The notes under the pieces were generated by a model. It made no database searches. It saw only the letters and a list, made by a program, of their open reading frames with translations, and was not told where the DNA came from. Of a DNA stretch of 19,124 nt, positions 14,578 through 19,124 are shown in pieces. Numbering within the stretch: position 1 is the first letter of the stretch; every line of letters starts with the position of its first letter. The stretch is from NCBI GenBank assembly GCA_029256365.1, contig JAQSYB010000005.1:1-19124 (forward strand). Reading direction: 5' to 3'. The DNA comes from Clostridia bacterium (GTDB lineage Bacteria > Bacillota > Clostridia > Lutisporales > Lutisporaceae). The position numbers and the translations under genes are program-made.

Positions 14578-15021
14578 ATGACAAATGAATCATACAACAA
14601 ACTACCAGATATCGTACGAACTGTTGTAATGAATGCTCAAATTGAAAAGGTTTGGAACGCAATAGCTACATCAGATGGACTGGCAGTATGGCTTATGCCA
14701 AATAATTTCCAACCAATTATGGGCTATGAATTTACCTTCAAATCTCAACCGCAAAGAGACTGGGATGGAATTTGTTATTGTAAAGTAAAAGAGCTTGAAC
14801 CGCCAACTAAGCTTGGATTTACATGGTGCGGAAATAATCTGGAGCAGTACGTGTCCTTTGAGCTTAAGGACTTAGGTGACAAAACAGAATTTACACTTAT
14901 TCATTCAGGGTGGTCAGAAGAGAATACACAGCTTAGAGAAATAATGTATGATGGCTGGGGCTATATTCTTGAAGACTTCAAAAATAAGTTAGGTGATGAA
15001 CATGACAACTACCTCAACTAA
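14578..15021 (+). CDS. SRPBCC (AHSA1-like) domain protein
   Basis: This is a 147-residue protein of the START/SRPBCC fold, AHSA1-like branch (the group that includes B. subtilis YndB). The opening IVRTVVMNAQIEKVWNAIAT is the usual first strand and helix, WLMPNNF follows, and WDG and a C-terminal GWGYILEDFKNKL helix close the hydrophobic cavity. Such proteins bind small lipophilic ligands; no catalytic function can be assigned. The start is the ATG at 14578 with GGAGGTG just before it. The frame is open further upstream, but that extension runs through the promoter and operator. It overlaps the arsR gene, and the pairing with an ArsR regulator is common for this family. Confidence 0.88.
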   Translation: MTNESYNKLPDIVRTVVMNAQIEKVWNAIATSDGLAVWLMPNNFQPIMGYEFTFKSQPQRDWDGICYCKVKELEPPTKLGFTWCGNNLEQYVSFELKDLGDKTEFTLIHSGWSEENTQLREIMYDGWGYILEDFKNKLGDEHDNYLN

Positions 15022-15343
15022 ACATGATGTGTTCCAAGCAATTGCTGATCCTACCCGAAGAGAGCTGTTAAACCTACTGGCAGAAAACGAGATGCCTGTT
15101 ACAGTCATAAGCAGCTATTTTCCAATGAGCCGCACTGCTGTCTCTAAGCACCTTCGAATACTTTCAGAAGCTGGACTTGTAACAGAACAGAAAGTTGGAA
15201 GAGAGACGCGATATAAGCTTCAGCCTGAGGGACTAAAGGAATTAAAACATTGGCTTGCATATTATGAGCAGTTTTGGGATAAGAAGCTTCTGGCACTTAA
15301 GAGCTTCGTGGAATCTGATAATAATTTGAAAGGGGATATTTAA
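15002..15343 (+). CDS. ArsR-family winged-helix repressor
   Basis: This is a 113-residue ArsR/SdpR-type repressor. FQAIADPTRRELLNLL is the typical first helix pair, MSRTAVSKHLRILSEAGLV the recognition helix region, and VGRETRYKLQPEGL the wing. The metal-binding CVC box of arsenic- or cadmium-sensing members is absent, so it is not a metal sensor of that kind. The ATG at 15002 is chosen because AGGTGA at 14991-14996 precedes it. It overlaps the SRPBCC gene by 20 bases and abuts the VOC gene. The double palindrome at the operon promoter suggests autorepression, possibly relieved by a ligand of the SRPBCC or VOC partner. Confidence 0.9.
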   Translation: MTTTSTKHDVFQAIADPTRRELLNLLAENEMPVTVISSYFPMSRTAVSKHLRILSEAGLVTEQKVGRETRYKLQPEGLKELKHWLAYYEQFWDKKLLALKSFVESDNNLKGDI

Positions 15344-15733
15344 ATGCAAATAATACCTAGAATTTATATGAATGGATGCTGTAGAGAAGCCATTGACCTT
15401 TATAAGGATGTGTTTTCTGCATCCGTTGATTATATGATGACTTTCGGAGATGCTAAGATGGGCAGCTCAGAACAAAAAGACTTCATAATCAATTCACAAA
15501 TAGATATAAGCGGCAACAAATTTCATTTGGCTGATAATATGAATATAGAAATAGTGAGCGGCAATCAATTATCCTTAACTGTAGTAATGAGCAATCCAGA
15601 TGAGGTTAAGGCAGCTTTTGAAAAACTTAAGGTTGGAGGTACTGTAGCAATAGAGCCTTCACCGACCTTCTTCAGTCCTTGTCACTGTGGACTTACAGAT
15701 CAATTCGGAATCACTTGGCAGATTAATTCTTAA
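15344..15733 (+). CDS. VOC-superfamily (PhnB-like) protein
   Basis: This is a 129-residue vicinal-oxygen-chelate fold protein of the PhnB/'3-demethylubiquinone methyltransferase-like' branch. It begins IIPRIYMNGCCREAIDLYKD and ends with FFSPCHCGLTDQFGITWQIN, both typical of the branch, with paired beta-alpha-beta modules between. Members often accompany ArsR and SRPBCC genes, and their reactions are mostly unknown. The ATG directly follows the arsR stop codon, with AAAGGGG inside the arsR tail as ribosome site. No strong terminator follows, and 79 bases separate it from the lipoprotein gene. Confidence 0.85.
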   Translation: MQIIPRIYMNGCCREAIDLYKDVFSASVDYMMTFGDAKMGSSEQKDFIINSQIDISGNKFHLADNMNIEIVSGNQLSLTVVMSNPDEVKAAFEKLKVGGTVAIEPSPTFFSPCHCGLTDQFGITWQINS

Positions 15734-15812
15734 AAATAAATAATATACTGGATTAAGGCTTACAATAAAGTAGGTCTTTATCTGTTGTATTAGATATAGG
15801 ATGGAGGAATAT

Positions 15813-16799
15813 ATGAGAAAGTACGTAATTTTTATATTGGCTGTCATACTATTTACAGCCTCTTCATGCTCAGTAGGTGTGGGAAAGACAGCAACATACC
15901 ATAATCAGGGCATTGACGCGCAAATACAAAAGGATTTGGAATCTTTTGAAGGGGTCATACTAAAAGCCATTTCTGATAAGGATGTAGAATTGCTGACAAA
16001 GAACAGTACAGAAACCTTTATTCAAAGTGCTGGAGACCTAAGCAATGGATTAGCTCAGCTAAATGAAGCATTAAAGAGCCATAATTTCATACAGCAGGAT
16101 AAATTTTATTTTACTACTGATAAAATTGGTAATTTTCAAATTACTTCACTGCTTACTGAGGATTTACCTTATGCCATTACCATATCTGCTTTTAATAGAG
16201 AAAATTTCGTATCTACTTTAAAATCTACTACTGGAGTCATTGATTACTTGTTAACCTTTGTCTATACAAAAGAAAATGAGCAATGGAAGCTAGGCGGGGT
16301 GTCAATTGGTGATTATACATATGGCGGCTTGACGGCCATTGACTATTATAGTAAAGCGAAGCAATTGAAAGAAAAATCCTATATGGTACCTGCTGCTTTA
16401 TATGCCAATATCACAAACAAACTGCTTCGACCTGCACCTTTTATACAATATAAAAACGAGCCTGATATCGTTAATTTTGGCAATGACCTATATGAAGAGT
16501 TAAATGAAGAATATAAATTCCCTTATACATTAAAGGAGAACAATGGCATCGAATTGATTTCTTTAGATATCACATATACTACAGAAGGCTTATTACCAGT
16601 CATTAAATATAAAACGAATTTAAGCTTAGACAATGTTGCAGCAATAGAGGAAGAGGCTAATAAAATAAAGAATGAGGTACTGAATCTGTATCCAGGGATG
16701 AAAGAAAGCTTTCATAAGTTTTTATTCCGTGCCTTTACAGAGTATCCAACAGATCCAAATGTAAGCTATGAATTTTATGGAACAATTATAACAAATTAA
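15813..16799 (+). CDS. Lipoprotein of unknown function
   Basis: This 328-residue protein has a lipoprotein signal: Arg2-Lys3, a hydrophobic core (about 4-15) and the lipobox ASSC with the modified cysteine at 19. The ATG at 15813 is chosen over the in-frame ATG at 15801 because GGAGG at 15803-15807 lies between them. The mature part has an N-terminal helical segment and a region (around KENEQWKLGGVSIGDYTYGG) that looks like the strand-turn-strand of an NTF2/SnoaL-like fold; that resemblance is inference. The second half has no recognised motif. It would be anchored outside the membrane. It may be transcribed from the operon before it or on its own. Confidence 0.8.
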   Translation: MRKYVIFILAVILFTASSCSVGVGKTATYHNQGIDAQIQKDLESFEGVILKAISDKDVELLTKNSTETFIQSAGDLSNGLAQLNEALKSHNFIQQDKFYFTTDKIGNFQITSLLTEDLPYAITISAFNRENFVSTLKSTTGVIDYLLTFVYTKENEQWKLGGVSIGDYTYGGLTAIDYYSKAKQLKEKSYMVPAALYANITNKLLRPAPFIQYKNEPDIVNFGNDLYEELNEEYKFPYTLKENNGIELISLDITYTTEGLLPVIKYKTNLSLDNVAAIEEEANKIKNEVLNLYPGMKESFHKFLFRAFTEYPTDPNVSYEFYGTIITN

Positions 16800-16804
16800 A
16801 TGTG

Positions 16805-16840
16805 AAGCCACTGTTTGATATCAAACAGTGGCTTTTTTTT
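16805..16840 (+). terminator. Intrinsic terminator of the lipoprotein gene
   Basis: AAGCCACTGTTTG and CAAACAGTGGCTT form a perfect 13-bp stem around ATAT, followed by a run of Ts. It begins six bases after the stop codon. Confidence 0.95.
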
Positions 16841-16845
16841 TAAAT

Positions 16846-16870
16846 AAAAAAAACACATGAACTGTGTTTT
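16846..16870 (-). terminator. Terminator of the tRNA transcript
   Basis: Read on the minus strand, AAAACACA and TGTGTTTT enclose a GTTCA loop and run into further T residues, four bases after the CCA end of tRNA-Phe. The stem is short in GC pairs, so it may be leaky, but the plus-strand terminator hairpin lies just beyond. Confidence 0.7.
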
Positions 16871-16873
16871 AAA

Positions 16874-16949
<76 letters not shown>

Positions 16950-16960
16950 ATATATTAAAA

Positions 16961-17037
16961 TGGTGGGCCTTCAGGGACTCGAACCCCGGACCAACCGGTT
17001 ATGAGCCGGTTGCTCTAACCAACTGAGCTAAAAGCCC
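16961..17037 (-). tRNA. tRNA with CAT anticodon, probably tRNA-Ile2 (lysidine-modified)
   Basis: This is 77 bases with acceptor GGGCTTT paired with AAGGCCC, D stem GCTC/GAGC, anticodon stem ACCGG/CCGGT, loop CTCATAA, T arm CGGGG-TTCGAGT-CCCTG and an encoded CCA. A CAT anticodon can mean elongator Met, initiator Met or the AUA-reading Ile2. The acceptor is fully paired at position 1, which excludes an initiator. The loop CTCATAA and the overall sequence resemble bacterial Ile2 more than elongator Met (loop usually TTCATAC). Simple annotation by anticodon would call it Met. Confidence 0.9.
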
Positions 17038-17055
17038 GTTGCAACAACGAATTTA

Positions 17056-17084
17056 AGTATACATCCATTTAAATTATTTGTCAA
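17056..17084 (-). promoter_or_regulatory. Sigma-A promoter of the tRNA pair
   Basis: On the minus strand a perfect TTGACA (17084-17079) and TATACT (17061-17056) are 17 bases apart, about 20 bases before the first tRNA. This is a near-consensus promoter, as expected for stable RNA. The remainder of the 204-base gap to cotS is AT-rich; no clear promoter for cotS was identified in it. Confidence 0.9.
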
Positions 17085-17241
17085 CATAATATCGAAAAAA
17101 AATAGTTTTTTTTTACAACGCATTCATATACTGCCACATTCATGAAACAATCAAATATAATTTAATATTAATTTTATATTTTTCAAATATATATCCATGA
17201 TGCTTAATATAATGTAATAGCATGTAAAATGAGGTGATATT

Positions 17242-18300
17242 ATGGACAAAACCTTGCTATATAGCAGCTCCATTGATATTCAAGATGATGAAATGGAGCT
17301 CTTAGAGAAAATGTTGGATTTTTATGATATTGAATACAAAAGTGTTGATAAGGTGCGAAGCGCCTATCGAATAACAGATGAAAACAATTCCTATTGTCTT
17401 AAAGTGCTGGGCCGGGGATACAAACGTGCCCACAAAAGCTTTTATTTATCAAAAGCATTAATGGACAAAGGCTTTGATCATCTCGCTCCCTATATATACA
17501 CAAAGCATAATGAGTATTTGATTAAGTATAAAAAGTCCAGCTTTTATATGACGGGTTGGATTGACGGAGACGAGGTTAGTTTTAAAGATATAGATGATAT
17601 ACTAGATAGTGCTAGACTTCTGGCAAAATTTCACAATACTGCGAAGAACTTAGAAGTTCCTGAGCACATCAAAATCAGAAATAGGCACAACAAGTGGCTG
17701 GAGCATTTTAATAAACAAGTTGACGCTGTAAAAGGCTTTGTCACGAAAATCAACAAAAAATCCAAGACAATGGGCTTCGATTTGATTTTTCAGAACAACC
17801 TGCATATTTTTATGCAGGAAGCTGAGTATTCCATAGCATTACTGAATACCCCTGAAGCAAAGCACGCATTTTCGATAGCAGAAAAAGAAAACTTTATTTG
17901 TCATGATAGTTTCTATTATCAAAATATATTAAGAGATAGAGAGGGAAAGCTCTATTTGGTAGATTTGGAGTCCTCATTATTGGACTGTCCCATGAGCGAC
18001 CTTGGAAAGCTTATTAGACGGATTCTATGCAAACATAAATTCAAATGGGACTTTGACCTTTGCAGACGAATAATTGATGCCTATGACAGCGTTAGACCCA
18101 TAGAGAGGGAAGAGTTATATCCTTTGCTTGCAATGATATCCTTTCCCCATAAGTATTGGAAGTTTGGCAAGAAACGTTATTTAAAGAAAAAAGAGTGGAC
18201 AGAAGCGGACTATCAAAATAAGCTTAAAAAGGTTATAGAATTACAGGATTACAAATTAGATATGATCAGTAACTTTGCTAAGTTTTATGGTATTACATAG
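17242..18300 (+). CDS. CotS-family spore coat kinase-like protein
   Basis: This is a 352-residue protein of the CotS/CotI family, which has an aminoglycoside-phosphotransferase-like kinase fold and is associated with the spore coat. The nucleotide-binding N-lobe includes a YCLKVLGRG segment with the likely ATP-contacting lysine. YMTGWIDGDE marks the hinge. CHDSFYYQNIL carries the catalytic-loop Asp and Asn in the HDxxxxxN pattern, and LVDLESS holds the metal-binding Asp of the DFG-equivalent. A C-terminal helical part follows. AGGTGA precedes the ATG. It is a single-gene unit closed by a terminator. Sporulation-stage expression is expected from the family, but no clear sigma-E or sigma-K promoter was recognised. 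Confidence 0.87.
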   Translation: MDKTLLYSSSIDIQDDEMELLEKMLDFYDIEYKSVDKVRSAYRITDENNSYCLKVLGRGYKRAHKSFYLSKALMDKGFDHLAPYIYTKHNEYLIKYKKSSFYMTGWIDGDEVSFKDIDDILDSARLLAKFHNTAKNLEVPEHIKIRNRHNKWLEHFNKQVDAVKGFVTKINKKSKTMGFDLIFQNNLHIFMQEAEYSIALLNTPEAKHAFSIAEKENFICHDSFYYQNILRDREGKLYLVDLESSLLDCPMSDLGKLIRRILCKHKFKWDFDLCRRIIDAYDSVRPIEREELYPLLAMISFPHKYWKFGKKRYLKKKEWTEADYQNKLKKVIELQDYKLDMISNFAKFYGIT

Positions 18301-18326
18301 GATATATCAAGTATGCATCATGCTTT

Positions 18327-18373
18327 AACAAGCTCAAAAGTGTTTTATAGAACGCTTTTGAGCTTGTTTTTTT
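18327..18373 (+). terminator. Intrinsic terminator of the cotS-like gene
   Basis: An 18-bp stem (18327-18344 with 18351-18368, one G-T wobble) encloses a TTATAG loop and runs into seven Ts. It begins 26 bases after the stop codon. Confidence 0.95.
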
Positions 18374-18433
18374 ATTGTAGTTCTAGTTAGTAACATGGCA
18401 GCTATTGCTATTTATATTGCTAATTTCCAGATA

Positions 18434-18463
18434 TTGCAGTTTACCATCCTTCATGCTTATGAT
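18434..18463 (+). promoter_or_regulatory. Probable promoter of the riboswitch-controlled hydrolase
   Basis: TATGAT at 18458-18463 (5/6) with TTGCAG at 18434-18439 (3/6) at 18-base spacing. The start would fall near 18470, just before the aptamer. A second A/T-rich candidate, TATAAA at 18470-18475, overlaps the aptamer edge and is less likely. Confidence 0.45.
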
Positions 18464-18477
18464 AAACTATATAAAAA

Positions 18478-18584
18478 GTCGAATCTCCTTTCAATTGGAG
18501 AGCGGGGGATTATATCTTTGGGGTGAAGTCGCTATGTGCGACAGGGTGTCTCTTTTACCTAACCCGTCAACTAACCTCGTAGAC
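18478..18584 (+). ncRNA. c-di-AMP riboswitch (ydaO/yuaA type)
   Basis: The conserved core elements occur in the right order: a hairpin TCTCC/GGAGA followed by AGCGGGGG (18501-18508), GGGGTGAA (18520-18527), a GTCGC/GCGAC helix, CAGGGTG, ACCTAACCCGTCA and CTAACCTCGT (18571-18580). GTC at 18478 and GAC at 18582 close a short P1. This class senses cyclic di-AMP and commonly controls cell-wall hydrolases and potassium transporters, usually switching genes off when c-di-AMP is high. Here it directly precedes an NlpC/P60 gene. No terminator lies between aptamer and start codon: the ribosome site GGGG (18592-18595) begins eight bases after the aptamer, so control may be at translation. Confidence 0.88.
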
Positions 18585-18603
18585 AAGAAAAGGGGATTAT
18601 TCA

Positions 18604-19124
18604 ATGTTAAAGTTAAAGAAACTATTGTTGTTTTCTGCGGTTTTTGTGATGTTATTGAGCTTAAGCACAATCATTGCTTATGCCGACGAAAACAAAACAG
18701 CCACTGTCACTGCTACCAATTTAAATCTTCGCAGTGGTCCAAGTACATCTGATTCAATCATTGGCAGCTTAACAAAGGGTCAGAGCATTACAATTCTTAA
18801 ATCTACAGATGCTTGGTATCAAATATCGGCTTCTAATGGAAAATCAGGTTGGGTAAGCAGTACATATGTATCCGTAAATGGTGCAGCAGTATCGCGGGGC
18901 AATGTAACAAGAACTCCTTCCAATGCAGCGGCAGATCTGGGAACAGAAATCGTAAGCTTCGCTAAAAAGCAGCTTGGGGTAAAGTATGTATGGGGTGGAA
19001 CAACACCAAAAGGCTTTGATTGTTCAGGCTTTATAAAATATGTATACGATCATTTTGATATCAAAATTGAACGTGTATCATCAAGTCAGGCAACACAAGG
19101 CGTAGCAGTTAATAAAGCAGATTT
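18604..19124 (+). CDS. Secreted SH3b-NlpC/P60 cell-wall endopeptidase (3' end cut by window)
   Basis: The frame is open for 173 codons to the window edge. Residues 1-27 are a Sec signal peptide (KLKK start, hydrophobic core, AYA cleavage site). About 31-93 form a bacterial SH3b domain (ATNLNLRSGPS, GKSGWVSSTYV), which binds the wall. The NlpC/P60 peptidase domain begins near 113, with YVWGG, the catalytic cysteine at 140 in FDCSGF, and SSSQATQG; the catalytic histidine lies beyond the edge. Such enzymes cut gamma-D-glutamyl-diamino acid bonds in peptidoglycan stem peptides. The ATG is set by AGGGG eight bases upstream. The c-di-AMP riboswitch in the leader ties wall hydrolysis to c-di-AMP level, a known pairing. 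Confidence 0.93.
   Translation, partial: MLKLKKLLLFSAVFVMLLSLSTIIAYADENKTATVTATNLNLRSGPSTSDSIIGSLTKGQSITILKSTDAWYQISASNGKSGWVSSTYVSVNGAAVSRGNVTRTPSNAAADLGTEIVSFAKKQLGVKYVWGGTTPKGFDCSGFIKYVYDHFDIKIERVSSSQATQGVAVNKAD

Noticed and set aside
16961..17037. Initiator tRNA-fMet reading of the CAT tRNA
   Set aside because: The first acceptor pair is a normal G-C, whereas bacterial initiators have a mismatch there.
18405..18752. 115-codon plus-strand frame
   Set aside because: It spans the riboswitch and overlaps the signal-peptide end of the NlpC/P60 gene in another frame; it is a shadow.

Overview
The window is AT-rich and reads as chromosomal DNA of an anaerobic, spore-forming Firmicute of the class Clostridia. 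The evidence is a ferredoxin-dependent 2-oxoacid oxidoreductase, a catabolic-type glutamate dehydrogenase, an IspH-ribosomal S1 fusion protein, a CotS-family spore coat kinase, strong AGGAGG ribosome binding sites, TTG/GTG starts, and classic hairpin-plus-T-run terminators. No species is claimed. No IS element, phage gene, CRISPR array or toxin-antitoxin pair was seen.

Layout. 1-1605: the tail of an unidentified gene, a minus-strand conserved protein of unknown function (104-742) and surE. 1650-6940: an amino-acid fermentation block. A sigma-A promoter with TTGCAAT-type inverted repeats precedes fdx-korA-korB-korC-rpiR. gdhA follows, with its own upstream inverted repeat and terminator. GDH would convert glutamate to 2-oxoglutarate, and the KOR complex would oxidise that to succinyl-CoA plus reduced ferredoxin. 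The RpiR-type regulator sits between the two and is the natural candidate to bind both repeats.

6977-13087: two tightly packed housekeeping runs. One holds a histidine phosphatase, a BaiN/HI0933-type flavoprotein, a small membrane-anchored protein and AroH-type chorismate mutase. The other holds cmk, plsC and the ispH-rpsA fusion, and ends at a strong terminator. 13088-14498: a small zinc-ribbon gene on the minus strand, an intergenic stretch with an orphan terminator (possible small RNA), and a solitary cheR.

14500-16840: an SRPBCC-ArsR-VOC operon. Its TTGACA/TATAAT promoter carries two copies of a 16-bp palindrome, GAAACC-N4-GGTTTC, very probably the ArsR operator. A lipoprotein of unknown function follows. 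16846-17084: a minus-strand tRNA pair, tRNA-Ile2(CAU) then tRNA-Phe(GAA), with a near-consensus promoter and a terminator. 17242-18373: a CotS-family kinase-like gene. 18434-19124: a c-di-AMP (ydaO/yuaA) riboswitch leading into an SH3-NlpC/P60 cell-wall hydrolase that is cut by the window edge.

Most of the window is ordinary core genome. The most checkable new points are the paired ArsR operator, the shared repeats at kor and gdhA, the orphan terminator upstream of cheR, and the way the c-di-AMP riboswitch lies against the ribosome binding site.
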